A stretch of DNA of 64,000 bases, taken from positions 682,001 to 746,000 of the forward strand of contig JAJKFH010002178.1 of assembly GCA_023333565.1 (NCBI GenBank). The letters run 5' to 3'. This document shows, one piece after another, positions 25,601 to 39,400 of this stretch; position 1 is the first letter of the stretch; each line of letters opens with the position of its first letter. Under the pieces are notes generated by a model, which saw only the letters and a program-made list of their open reading frames with translations, made no database searches and had not been told where the DNA came from. A program made the position numbers and the translations under genes. Source of the DNA: Puffinus mauretanicus. Its lineage: Eukaryota; Chordata; Aves; Procellariiformes; Procellariidae.

Positions 25601-26864
25601 GGGGTCAATTATTTCTCTAAGTTTTCATTGTTGTTGTTGTTGTTTTTCAGGCTAATATATTTTAATGATTTTTTTCAGTCATTTTAAGACTAGCTCTTTA
25701 TTTAATATTTTCTGAAATGGAGTGTAGGGAAGAGTTCAAATTGTGTAGTTCACGGTACTAAATTGGGAGGGAGAATTCAACTCTTTTGTAGTATCCCAGC
25801 TTTAGGTTTCAGATTTTTTTTAAGATCCGGAATCCCACCTATCAAAGGGACATTACATTCTAGTGCCAAAACATCAATTCGTAATTCAGCTATCTCATTT
25901 TAATCATTACTAAGGTTTACAGTGAAAAACTGTGGTCCTGTAGAACAAAATATTGGTCAACAGTAACAGTGAGGGAGTAGAGGAATTACTGTATGCTACA
26001 GATCATTTTTTCAATATTCAAGCCTCACGTCTTCACACAAATTTTAACTTTTATTTTCTTTTTATTACACCATATAAAAATAATCCTAGTGCTGTAGCTC
26101 CCTTTACAGCCTTATGACAGCTTTCTGAAAAAGATTGTAATACTTTGGCCAGCTGAGGCCACATAGTCTTTTAGGACCCAATTTGAAATCCACTGCACTG
26201 AATAGAAAGACTTCTTTGACTTGAGTTAGTCAAAGCATGGAGCTGCAAGATATGTGGTATGGGATCTACACTGATCCTGACTGTACCAGAGCCTTTTTTC
26301 CATGTGAGTCACTGTGAAAAGCACCTTTGATTCAATTGCTCATGAATGTAAGAGAGAGAGCAGTATATAAAGAACAGTGAGAGTGTCAGGATGCTTGGAA
26401 GTCAGTCATGCCTCTGATTTTTGTATCACTTGGCACTGCAAACCAACAGATCCTGACAGTCACCTCCTGCCTGCTCCTTGCCATACTTGCTTCAGGAATT
26501 GTTCAGCCCGTACATGTGGAAAGAGCAGGAGGAGGAGAATAGCAGAGAGTGAAATAGTTCCTGCTCTATCATTTGCACTGGAATAATATGAAAATTTAGC
26601 TGAGCAGGGGGGGACCAAACTTTGAGCAGCTTTTGGTGAAGAAAGCTGCCAAGACGGCAGGAAAACTGTTGACTAGAAAATATATTCTATTCAGAGTTTA
26701 GGAAAGGTAACAAAAAGTGTAGAAGACAATAGCTGAAATGCCTGCTTTGGCACTGTGAAACATAAAGGGCATTTGTTATTGATTTTACAGAAAAAAATGC
26801 TGAGGATCACATCTTGTTCACATTTATTCTAGGAAAATTCCAATGACTTTTGGAGGAATAAAAC
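22665..26864. other. Unique non-coding sequence
   Basis: No gene or transposon was recognised. Overlapping short frames on both strands at about 23021-23690 coincide with a slightly GC-richer patch but carry no domain. A (TTG)n run lies at 25627-25645. Confidence 0.55.
25627..25645. repeat. (TTG)n microsatellite
   Basis: About six uninterrupted TTG triplets followed by a T-run. Confidence 0.85.
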
Positions 26865-26902
26865 CAGTTCTTTTCCAGGGAAATGTTCCATGATTCTATA
26901 AC
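26865..26902 (+). mobile_element. Possible decayed CR1 3' tail
   Basis: The stretch contains TCTTTTCCA followed some 20 bases later by CATGATTCTATA. This resembles the order of the CR1 3' end, where CTTTTCCAACC precedes ATGATTCTATG repeats. Nothing upstream aligns obviously with CR1. It is short and may be coincidence. Confidence 0.25.
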
Positions 26903-29900
26903 AACTGAGGATTTCAGTAAGTATGGTTTCACTTCAGTAGGTTTTAGACCAGACATATGAGTTTTTAAAGAATCTTATTTTTCTCATTTTCTATAAAATG
27001 ATCAAAAACCAGTGAGAAGCCGTCATATACATAGACAGGATCTAACCTTGTGTTTTGATTCAAATCAGTATTTTAAAAGCCACCTATATGTTTTTTAAAA
27101 AGAAGAAAAATACATGTATACTTTCAAAACATTAAAATACACCCTTGAGATGAAAATTTGCCAACTCAGTTCTTGTAAGGTTCCTTCAACTCCCATTGAA
27201 ATCGAAGGGGCACGTGCTTAAACACTTTCCAGGAGAGAGACGTTTTCCTGAATTAGTCATAATGAAAAAGAATTAATTTTGGTCTACTTCCCAGTATTAC
27301 CCTAGAGTCACAGTTTTTATATTTCCCTCCCAACTGTAGTCTGGGTGAGATTTTGTGCCTGGAGTTTTTGAGCTATAAGGTTTTGTAGTCAGTAAGCTTA
27401 ATTCTGCTTGGCACAACCTCCTGCTTTACCAGATTGGTGCTAAAGAAGGAAAAAAAGGACTCTGCCACAACACTAGAAGTAATATTTTCAAGAGACCATG
27501 TGCATATGTATGCTTGAATCACCCCGAAAGAGAACAGTTGATGTCTCAAAGTAAATTTTTTAACCTTTGTGTACCAGCTACAACGCAGTAAATCCTATTC
27601 ATTAACAAAAATAAAGAATTCCTAGAACGAATGATACAGGAACAGTACTGCCACCTTGCTGGAGGAAAAAAATAATGTGATTTGTGTTTCTCTACTTCGT
27701 TTAGATAGCCTAGAATTATCAGAATTAAGTATGGTGATAACTTGGTAATTAACAGTAATTTCTTTTATTATTGTGGAAATGGCATTACAGAAGCAGCACT
27801 GACCTATAATTTTTTTCACGAGTTCTGCAGTTATTGTCACTATATTTCTAATTACCCTTGCAGTCACCCAAACTATTTCAGAGCAGTTACTGAGATGATG
27901 CTAAAGCACCCCGGATCATCTTATTTTCTTGATCAACTGATTAAAAGATCAGAACCATCAAAAAAAGTTAACCATGATGTGACAAGCATGGCACATTGAA
28001 GAAGTAATTAGAACTATCATCTGCCACTTGATAACTTTTGGGAATATAAATGTATGTAAATAGGCAGAATTAAAAAAAAGAAAGCAAGGTTGTTATCGCT
28101 TTAGACCGCTCATCTGTAATTAAAATTGTAATAAAAAGTATAGCAAGAAGTAAAGATATTGAACAAAATCCAAAGTAGCAACATTTGTTGCTTGACCTGT
28201 CTATTAATTGCTATTACCACCAGTGTTTTATGTGCCTCATCCACATCAGAGGAGAGAGAATGAAGTCTTAGAGGCTCAGGGAGTAGCTGGTGGCAGTTTT
28301 AGTTTGATCTGGATTTCTCATTCCTTTTGTTCCATCCCGGTGCAGCAGGTAAATGCCATTTCACATAGCTGCTTGCAGAGCAGTGACCCGGGAGCGTCTT
28401 TGCTGGAGCAGGCATCAGAAGCTGGTCCTGAAGGCAGGTGACAGGGCTGTGCTGGCTCCTTCCCACTGGAGGTACAGAGGAGCAGGCATGTCAGGAGCTG
28501 AAGAACCACACACCTCCGCATAGTCCTTTGGGAACTATAGGGAACAGATAAAAGTTAATGTATCCCTAAATCCAGAAAAGAGAAAACTGTTTTGTAGGCT
28601 AAAACTGCCTTTCCTTCTCCCCTACTCATTTCTTCTGCCAATGACAGCTAAACAAGGACAGGTGTCCCGATTGCAGTAGCAACTAAAGAATGAATAAACC
28701 GTTTCTGCTGAGGATGGTTCACGGCAGCACTGTCAAGGTCACATGGCTGTTGCAACCTAGACAGCCTACCCTTTTGAAAATTTTTTCAGTGTTTGGATGA
28801 AGATCACCTTCCATAGGACTGTTTTAATACTGTAGAAAAAGGTAAGTGTTTGTATTCTCCTAGAAATGGATCTTACTGCCAGTCATTTAGAGGAGAAGTG
28901 CTGCCTAAAAAGGAGTTAATGAGGACATCAGAAAAGACCATGAAGCGTTCCGTCAGCTAATCCTCATGAGTGGAATTAAATACTTAGTACAGACATTTGT
29001 GAGTGAACATGTAGCAGGAGAAAATAGTAGCAAGAAGAACAGAAATGCTACAGAAACAAAAGGTCTGAGTCATGCTTCTTTTGTTTTTAAAAGGTTCCAG
29101 TTTCATCACTTTGTCAGCTCCTTGCCTTGGCACTTTTCCACCCCAATTCTTTCCCTCTTCCCACTCACTTCCTCTGCTCCCCCCTCCACTTCTCTTTGCT
29201 GTGCGTTTCCATCTGGAAAGCCACATGATGCTCAGCACTTGCCTGTGAACCCCTGGGTAGGGTAGGACCTCAAGCTGTCTCCAGCTTTGCAGCCTGAAGG
29301 GTTCTGATTTAAACATGCTCACCAGGTAGCTTTGGAGACTGCATGGCTCCAAGAGACCCTCCCCGTACCAGTGCCAGTGAACATTTAATATGGCGTGTAT
29401 GTCATAGAAATATGTTATGCCTATAAAATCTATAATAGTATGTTTACTGTTTCAACTGCCATTCTTTAGATAACAAGATGAAGAGATTTAGCACTTGTAA
29501 AGTTAAAGTGATTGTGTTAGCTGGACCTAGCAGTGCCATGCCTGTGATTTTGCTATGTGTGCATGGATTGACTTCATGCAGCTTCTTTCAAGCACTTTTG
29601 CAACCTGTGCTTCTTCATTCAAACTCCTTAAGGTTGCTATGGCCATTTTAAATACCAGGAATTGTTAAAAAACCTGTAACACTTGGCGAGTTTTATAGCT
29701 GTCGCTTCCCAAGGCAGTCCCATTTTATGAAATGCAGGCCTGTAGTGTTTGTATTTGGACTTTTCAGACTCCTTTAACGTATAGACCATCTTTTAATACA
29801 AGTTGTCTTGCCAACACTTCTCCTTCCCTATGTGGCCACATAGACCAGACCTTCCATTTAGAAATGGCAAAACATTTTTTAAGAGCTGTTTTCAAAAAAA

Positions 29901-30111
29901 AAGAAAATTACTTATAAAAAACCTGCTGGACTTCATTAAAATGAGAAGTGTGTAATTCCCCAGATCTCAGCAAGCCCTGGACACTGCTCTGTAAGCCATC
30001 TTTGACTTAATTTTATCAACAATGAGAGTTAGTTTTCTAGGAGAAATTCCTTCCAAGAAAAAAAGGTTAAGCGGTTTGGTCTCAGTTCTTATCTACCACG
30101 ATGAAGCTTAT

Positions 30112-30155
30112 GTTGCCCTCTGTCTCCCAAGCTGTTGCCCTCTGTCTCCAAAGCC
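30112..30155. repeat. 22-bp tandem duplication
   Basis: GTTGCCCTCTGTCTCC begins each of two adjacent 22-bp units (30112-30133 and 30134-30155), which differ at two bases. This looks like a recent slippage-type duplication in otherwise unique DNA. Confidence 0.88.
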
Positions 30156-33100
30156 AGCGATGCTAGCCAGGAGAGGAGCTATTCATGAGTGGGAGGTATT
30201 CACCAGGGAGTTCTAAATCACCCAAACAGTAGCTTCCGTCTCCTGTGACCTGAGCCATTTCTGGAAAAAATCTGTTCCTGGCATGTTGTATGGGCCCAGC
30301 AAGACTGACTGCTGATGCTATAAATTACAACAGCCATTACACTTCCCTAATTCATGCTAGTTTCCTAGCAGCCCCTGGATCAAGAGGTCACAGCACTAAC
30401 TGGACTGAGTCCTTCTTTTTCCTTTCAGTGTCTTTCGCATTTGCTGAACAGACTACACTGGGTGTGTGTTTGTTTCATCACAGTTAGGCTTACCTCCAGA
30501 GAAGCCAAAAAAATTACATCGATGAGACATGAACCAGTATATTTGCATTTTTTGTGTGAACTTGTTTTATTTGCTGCATAAGTGGTTAAGATCATTGCAC
30601 AAACATGCCTGAAGATGACTCTCTTATTTACTTTTCCTTATAGCAGTTCTAGTATTTTAAATGATTATAGTAAGAGCTATGAGAAAAATGTTACAAAGTT
30701 AGTCTCTCTACATGGAGAATTTATGCAGCCTATGAGTTGTTGAGGGTTTTTTTTTAATATACTAAATATTTTGCAGCTTAATCACTCATGCATTATGTGA
30801 GGACATATGACGGTCATTCTCTAAGAATGCAAATACACATTGCTACGTAACAAATGAGTTTAGGGAGCTGAAGTGGGGTTCTCGTTGAACTTCATACGCA
30901 GGGTTACACAATTTTTTTTGTCTATGACACCTTATGCATTTCCTCTCATAGATTTTTCATAATTCCCTTCCCACCAAGCCATGGGGTTTGTCCCTGATTT
31001 TCCTATGTGGAATTAAAAACATGAATCTGGGAAAAAAATTTGCTTGTTGGACAAGGTGATAATGAATCTCAATATTGCAGTATCCCATTGAGGGTATTGA
31101 TTACTAGTACTGCCCATTCACTGTAAAATGTCACACAATGGCTATTAGAGTTTTCACAACTCTCAGTCTAATTATATGGTCTTTGATTTTTCAAATACAA
31201 CAGAATTTTAGTGGCAGTTGTCCTATTATAATAGCCCTTGTTATTTGCTTTGGGATTTAAATTCTGTACTTCTTGATCAAAGGATGCTTTCTATTATATT
31301 TCAGAGAACAGTAGGTTATGTAGGAGGTAGTTCTTGTTCCTGAAAACAAGCTTTATTTGCAGAAATAAAATTTCTTATGAAGTCTCTGATGTCACAGAGC
31401 TTGTATGAACTTTGCTCAGTTTAGGCAATTAATTTCAGAGGAGAAGTTAAATGAAAAGAAGCATGATCAAATAGTTAAAATATTAAAGTCAGCTTACAGC
31501 TCTTGCATTTATGATAGGGGCACCATATTTGTGATGTGTAAATGAGTCATGACATGTATGTGCCTCAGTTTCTTGATGTGTAGTGAAAAAGTCAAAGATA
31601 AGAATTTCTATATGCTTCATAAGAGTGTTGAAGGGCCTACATATACAGAAGCTCAAACCAGTAACCCAAAAATCAGCCTTACCTTGTGTTTTGTCCAGTG
31701 TGGATTTAAAGTTGTGGGGAAAAAAAAGTCTGAAACCCTGAAATGAGTTTCAAGTTCATTAGAAACTAATCCAAGATTTCCCAAAAATTGGGCACATGCT
31801 TGCTTAAAACTTGGTGAATCTTTTAGGATTTAGAAGTTAGAAGAGTAGGTGAGAGTGAAACAAAAGGTTAAAATGTCAGAATTTTATGTGCTTTACGTTT
31901 ATGATGAAAATACAAAAAAACATTCATAAGCAGAGTGGAAAGCTGTCCTCTAAATGTTAGGTCACCTGTGTACTGCTTCAGCATACGTCACATGCCTTTG
32001 AGTCTCAGGAAGTAAAAAACAAAAGTAACTGGTTGATCTCACAAATCATCAGTTTCATATAATTATTTTGATTGGACTCATCCCAACTATGAGTTCACGT
32101 ATGCATTTTACTCATACTGCCTAATATATAACTGTAAGTAATGTATTGCAATAAAACACTGACTGGAGAAAAATCCTTACCTAATTCAAATCCCTATTGA
32201 CCCAAAAAGGGCTATGCTTCAGCTTTAGTTCTTTCATGTCTCTTTTTGCTCTTGGATGTCAAAATGCATTGGAAAAGAAAGCACAAGACATGCTCTCAAC
32301 ACTTCTAGGTGAAATGTCTTGTTATACATTATATAGAGAGTCATTCACTTAGTTACATACAAGTCTATATACTTACGTTAACCTCATAAAGGGGTAAATT
32401 TCTCCAGCCTGGTACACAGAAGGCAAAGAGCTAAACTCCTGTTATCCTTAGCCAGAACATCTGCAGCTGCTACCTGAAATCCCACATTTGTGTTTAATAG
32501 TTATTGGGAAAGCTTTTCAGAATATGGGCTCATCTAATTGATTCCAGATGCCTGATTCCCTGGAGGGCAGGTAAAATAAGGAGAGTGGCAGGTGGAAGGG
32601 AAACAGCATGAGTTTCTTCTATATAGACTTTAAACCATCGAAGATCTGTTGCCTGTGGTTAAGCTTTATGCTGCCAGAAGCTCAATGATTTTTGGGACTA
32701 GCTGGTCAAAGAGAATCCTTATTTTCTGCTAGAGAGTGGTTCTAGATCCCATATGTGGTGCCTATCTGCTGCAAAGTAGCACCTAGATAACACCTAGAAG
32801 GGCCTAGGCTTGACCACAAAAGTTTGGACATCAGAGGAATTGGGCATTGTGGGAAACCGGGGCCCTGCAGAAACCAGTGGCAGGTCAGAATTTCCTCCAT
32901 ACAGATTGTAACAGGAGCATCAGAATTGATGATCTTGAGGGGGTATTGCTTTCATGTGTATTGCAGAAGTGAAGTATTAGATAATTTTAAGAAACAGGCA
33001 GACTTTCGTTTGGCTCCTGGTAGTGTTTCAGCAGCACATATTCCTAGTCTCTGCTGTGGTATAGATTAAGCAGTAAAAAACCATAACAAGGGAGCCTGTT

Positions 33101-33422
33101 TCATCATAACATGTAGATCTTTACACTCTAGCCTGACTTAGTAGGGTGCAACAAGAAACTGAAATTAGAATTTCACGCTCTGAAGTTAACCAGAAGTTTG
33201 AGGGCATGGTTGAAAGAAAGAGTTGGAATGGGGATGACATCAACAGAAACAGCTAGGTGTAAGTTTTATACAGTCTTCAGTGAGGATTTTCTGAATAATT
33301 TTTACTCAGTTTGAACTTTCATAAAAGACTAGGCACGGCAGGTTTATAAGAACTCATTTTTTAATTAAGAAAAAGAGGAGAAAACAAAAATGTACGATAA
33401 ATTCTTACTCTTCCTTGCCTAG

Positions 33423-33487
33423 ATCCTGGACCCCTCACACTCTGCTGCATATCCTGGGCCCCTCACGCTTTGCTGCATATCCTGGAG
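33423..33487. repeat. 28-bp tandem duplication
   Basis: Two 28-bp units (33423-33450 and 33451-33478) begin ATCCTGG and end TGCTGCAT. They differ at three positions, and the next unit starts (ATCCTGGAG) before the pattern is lost. Confidence 0.88.
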
Positions 33488-36400
33488 GTGTTTCAACATA
33501 GAGAAAATTTAAGATTGCTTCAGAGAAGTGCTGAGGTAGATAGCATCCAGTTCCTAACCATCCTGCAAACAAGGGCAAGTCCTTCAGGTTTTCAGAGATT
33601 TGTGTGCATTCATGTGCTCTCACCTTTCTTGAGAATTACCCAAAGTCATTGACAAGGTAGAGAATTCCACTTTTACCAAAGGAAGGCTCAGGTAGCCTAA
33701 GAGAAGATGTTCCGTATGTAAACATGTGACTTCATTTTTGATAAAGTTCTTAAAATTTTGTGTTTTCTACTAGATGGATAGGCTCTGATGCCTATCAACC
33801 CTTAGAGAAAATAGGCATCGTTAGAGAAACTGAAATATATCTTCAGTGCAGTCAAAGGCATCCTCAAGAATTTACGTGTTTGCAATGCCAGAGATTTATT
33901 TGGCTGAACATAGACTCAAGCATCAATTTCAAATACAAAAAAAAGATTTCTCCAGCTGTTGCCACATCTGTTATCTGGACCTGCTGCCGCCATGCCAGTG
34001 AATGCATTTAGGCAATTGTTACAAGAAGCAACCTTTGGCTCTTTGTGCCTAGAGGAAAGAGGGATCCATAGGAGGCTGTGAGACATTAATCTTTCAATGC
34101 AGAATATCAAAAGTGGATTTAAATCTTAACAGAAGATAAGATACTAGGATATCAAAATCAGACCGGGGGGAAAAATACTGCAGTACTAAAATAATGTGCA
34201 AGTGAATGTGTCTGGAAACTTAAACATATTATTACAAAAATTTATGTAAAGTCACTTTGAGAAATAGAATGACAGATCTTCAGCTGAGAACAAAAAGACT
34301 CATATGTGTAAATTGGCATGTGTCACTGATTTAAATTTACACCTGTTTACTCTAGCTGGCCAAGAATTCCCCAACGTTTTTGTACAATATTTTAATGTTT
34401 CTTGACATATAAACCATTCTCACAATTTCTGTGTTGGAGCACTATGTGAAGTGAGAAGTAAGGAAGTTCTCTGAAAATATAATTAACTTGATAAGTGCCC
34501 ATAGAGGTATGAAGTTCACCTTATAAAAGTGTAAAGTTTTGCCAGAGAAAATACTAGTTTAAAACACTATATATATATTTTTAAATACTTTAAAAATAGT
34601 TAAGTTTAAAAAAAAAAACTTTTTATGTTACAGTTTTGTAAAAAACTTGTAGAGAGGAGCAAAGATACAGAGTATATTGCAAATCTTTTATACAAGTCTG
34701 AAACAGGCTGGGTAGCTTTCATGCCTGTGGTTGTTACAGGGTCTTTCAAATGGCTCAGTCAGCAAAGAATACCAATACAAAAAATGCTCTTCAATGATTT
34801 TCTTTTCAGATCAGTTCTTTCATCATGAATTTGCCTTTTGGCATCTTTCTTACTGTATGTTCAGTACACTAGTCAAACAAATGTAGTGTCACAGCCATCA
34901 TAAAAAGTCATCAAACATTCCAAGCTGAACAAATTGGTTTGCACCTGCCAAATACTGGGTAATTGTTATTTTGATACCTTGTGCATTAAAACAAAATCCA
35001 TCAACAGAATAGTTCGAGAGGAAATAAAAATTCTTATCTTCTGGGGAGGCCTAAAAGACCAGCTATAGTAGTGGTGAAATTCCTGTGCCCTGATTTAATT
35101 TAAAAAGAACATTGTCTTATCCTTTCATTACTAGATTTTAAGTCAGATAGTCTTCCAAAGAGATAGAGGTAGTAGTCCAGATAATAAAACTGCTATTACA
35201 GCTGTTCTTCCCGTGCAGCTATATCTGCACCTTAGTACTTTATCTGGGGACTGAGGTCCTTCCCATGGTGTGCACTGTCCATATATCCAGTAAATTGATA
35301 GTCCTAGTTCCAAGAAGATGGCTGCTATCTGTGAAGAGCAGGAAGCACAGGAGTACAAAGAAACCTTATCAAAAGGTTTACATTTAACAGACCTTTCCCT
35401 TTCCTCTTGCCTGGACTGTCTCTTCATCACTGAGGTACTGCCTTCTATACTATTTTTACTCACTTCCCTCTTAAAGTCCCAAATTCTATTCAGCATCTTT
35501 CCTTTTGAAAAGGAAAGTGGAATGCAATTTCCACTGGAGATTGTAAATCCACCTTTGCTGCAGAATTGATACAACATGCTTCTATCTTCTAGAAACACTT
35601 GCTGCTTTATTTTAGACTTCTCAATCTGGCATTCAAAAAGTGACAGGTCCTAAGGTTTTCCTAAACATGTACATGTATGTGCAATATAGCCGTATGCTTA
35701 GCTGGACACTTCTTTGATGCACATGCAATATGGACTTAATCTACTTAATCCAACATTTGGTAGCTGTTTGTCTTTGTGAGTTTAGAGCAGCTTTGGTATA
35801 TGATTACAACAGAAGTAGCAGCTTTACCAGTAAGAATTTTCCATTCATTTTCAGGAAATGAGAATCCTTACTTTTCAGAAGGTGAAGGATTTGTATTTCA
35901 CTGCTTACTATTGTGCTGGTGTTTTAAACGGGAGGCTACATGTCCAGAAATCCTAACCCAATGATCCAGAAAATGGTAGGACACATAAAACTACAAATGG
36001 CATGTTCTCCTGCTGCAGATGCAAAACATCTAGGCCAGTTCATAGAAGCTTCTACTGCACAGTAAGTTCTTTGGAGCATGGAATATGGTAAGTGTAATTC
36101 TGGTTTTCCTCAGCAGAACTTTAATCTAGAATGGGGTTTTTGGGTTCTATGGCCATATTAGGTGCAAGACGTAAATAATGTGAGTTTTGCCTCCCTTAGT
36201 AATGAAAAGGGGACCCTCACTGTACTAGCAAATGGAGGACACCTGCTTTATCATATATTAGTTTGCCTCCAGTTATCATTAGAATTAAAAACTCCAATGA
36301 AGGGGAATGAATATTAGACTTTGTTCAGAAATCTGTTGTCCTCAACTGTTTTGAAATGGTGCAGTCAAACTGCAAAGTACATGCTGTGTGGCTACAGCAC

Positions 36401-39400
36401 TTTTCAGTTATATTTCAAAAACATCAAAGGTAACATCTTGTATTTCTCCTTTGGACCTGGAAATTGAAATAATAACAATGAGATGTGTTTCTTTTAACTT
36501 TCTGCATGGCTGAACTCACTTATTATGGAAGCTTAATGTTGATGAACAAGTTAAGCACAGTTGAAAATTAGCCTTTCCTCCCCAAGAGCTTATTTGACTC
36601 AAGACATTTCTCAGATTTTTAAAGGTAAACTGATTTTCTTCAGCACTTGAGCAAACAATCACAGGTACTTGTGAATAGTCAGTGCGAACATAAAAATTTG
36701 CCATTTCATTTTGCTCATTTGCTTTTCTCTCTTGCATCTTGGCAAAATGTATCACTCTGGTTTTCTCTAACAGCAGCCTTAGAAGTGTTCCTACTTATTG
36801 TGCCAAATTCTTCATGGTTGGTATATCTTTATAAGACAGAAACACAGCATAATAATTCTATTTTTAAATAGAACAGATTTTTGCAGTGTTACAAACAACA
36901 CAATAGCACTAGCTCTGTGCTTGATTGTGTTAATTATATGAACATTTCTAAAACAAATTCGAATTCTTACATAAAATATGCATGTGCCTCTGTCTTCTTT
37001 AACCCTTATTTATTACCTCTTTCCTGTTGACTGCTACTGAAGACCTTTCTCTAGGACTTACATTCAGAACCTTAGTTGGCCAGAGAAGCACTCCCACCAT
37101 GATGAAGCTGGTTATGAACCAGAGATTAAATGTTTTGCCTTTATAGTACATTCATCTCTCACTTGCCAATCCTAAAAGTATCCCTAGAAGTCTGATATAA
37201 GTGCTCCTTTAAACACCCAGTTTTTATGTGCAGAGGGAAATAATTTCCCTACAAACCCAGTGCAAACAGTACCATCCATAGGTAGCTCCTGCCTTCTACA
37301 TTTGTGGTGCAAGGGGAGGTTGTGCATTATCTTCAAACTGGGAGGTGCACATGGGAAAAGGAAGAAAGAGCCCAAGTCTTTGAGCTTTATCAAAGATCAG
37401 CATTTCTTCTGAAACAGCTTCCTTTTGTGTGTTATTGCCAGACATAAACACAGGAGTTGCATGGAAAGTGTCATGATTAATCCAGCGACATTCTCTGCCA
37501 AGGAGCAAGAGGGAGACCTGAGAAATGAAGGAGCTGGTCTGGAGGAACAAGGCTTCTTTGTACCCTGAGACTCAAGTGTATCCTGTAATAACAATGGTAG
37601 GTTCACAATCCAGGGAGAAGCAAACTCACTATTTCTAATATAAACAGGAATGGTGACCATCTCTGTGTCACTCATGGTGCAACTGAAGGGGTCAGTTTCT
37701 CTGTGTCTCTTATTTTCAGAAGAAATTGTCTTCATTTTATTATAAGCAGAATCCATTTCCGTATTCACAACATGAACACCCAGCAGAGAGAGATACGTTT
37801 TGATTGCAAGCAGCTGTTGCCATCTGATCAGGGGATGTATTGCAAATATTTTAGCAAATGTTTTTCCTCCTCCTCCTCTCTTTCTCCTAAGATTCTGACA
37901 AAGTTGATGCGTGACTGGGAAATCTATTCATATGTGACAAAATTCCCTGTGTCGACCCCCAGACAGCAGGCAATACCATTTCACATGCACGTAAATCAAA
38001 TGGCACCTGTTAGAGTTTAAACTTTGTTCTCTGAAACCTTGACTAGATGGAGTGGCAAGAGAGGTATGTGCTTTAGACTGTGAAGCTTGGAGATGACGAG
38101 GAAGTTCCATGCCCATTGACTGAACCTGAAACTAAAAGCTCACAGTAAGCGCGAAGCTAGACCTTCATTATGTCTTTCTCTAGGTGCTCCACTGAGAACA
38201 GCAGTATTTAAATCAGTGAAATGTGATACTACCCCAGAAACAGGCTCTTTAAAGTATTATTATGAGTGCCAGAAAATATTTTCTGCTGTAGGCCAAGGAG
38301 AGGCAAAGAGCCTTAATCTCTTCAGGGGAGAAAAAGGAGTTGACTCAGATCTATAGGGAAGAGAGCAATCTACAGTGACAGAGCTCCTAATCCCTGGGTT
38401 TAATTTGATTCATCACTTTCTTAACTATGACTGTGAAACTACTGGTGTAAGAACTGCTTGTTCCACTTTGTCCTGTTACTCTTCAGCATGAATAAGGTAA
38501 GCAGGATGTGAAGGTAAGCAGGTGCCATTATACAGTAGAATAGATGCCATTTACGTATATTATACTTAAATCCAGATCCAAATTCTGCCTTAGTATATGC
38601 TCAGGTTCTCATTCAAAGGTGGAAATCTACTCCACAATTGCTTAGTTACTGTGTACTTTAAATGGGAAGTAAATCAGAAAACTTTGTTGCACAGAAAGAG
38701 TGCAGTTTTTGATTTGGTGTGTACAGCAGAATCCAGCAAGGTGCTGAGTATCTCCAAGCCACGTCTGCAGTCTATCAGCTCCCAGCAAGATGGCAGGTGC
38801 TGACCTCTTCCTAGAAAATACTCTGTGTCGTCCAGAATACTGACTGAATGGAAAAGGCAAGCATCCAGTGGCTCACTTGATGTCCCTAGGCAGTTTGCTG
38901 CAAGATTAATTTCAAGTTTTAATGAAAATAAGCAGTAATGATCTAATGGGTTTTTAATTAGAAAATGTACAGTCCTTCAGCACATTCCACTTGAGTCCTG
39001 GGTGACTGAAAAGCAAATCAGAACAATCACCGGTTAATATAAGATACTCATTCTGATTATTCTAGGAAATTACTGCATACTGTAAAGAGTGTATCACAAT
39101 TTTTCTGGGCATTTGTGGCCAAATACTGTAAATACAGTACATGTATAGCAATGCTATAATCATTACACCTACATCCGATGAGACCTGTCATTAGTATCAG
39201 GAAATAGACCATAAAAAAAATGTATGTGTATGTACAATACCCGTGCATCTGCTAATATGACTGATCAAGGGTACAGGCTGGATCCTGATTCCTTGATCTC
39301 CACATGTAGCTTCTGTTTACTTCAGCACTCAGGAGCTGATTTCTGTGGCAGATTCCTCTGAGCATAAGGTGTTATATCCACTTACTCTACAAGTAAAAGC

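Noticed and set aside
35143..35598. 151-codon minus-strand frame
   Set aside because: Composition and content look random, and an 83-codon frame overlaps it on the other strand. No family resemblance.
37397..37768. 123-codon minus-strand frame with a hydrophobic stretch near its end
   Set aside because: No recognisable domain. Overlapping frames on both strands suggest a chance stop-poor patch.
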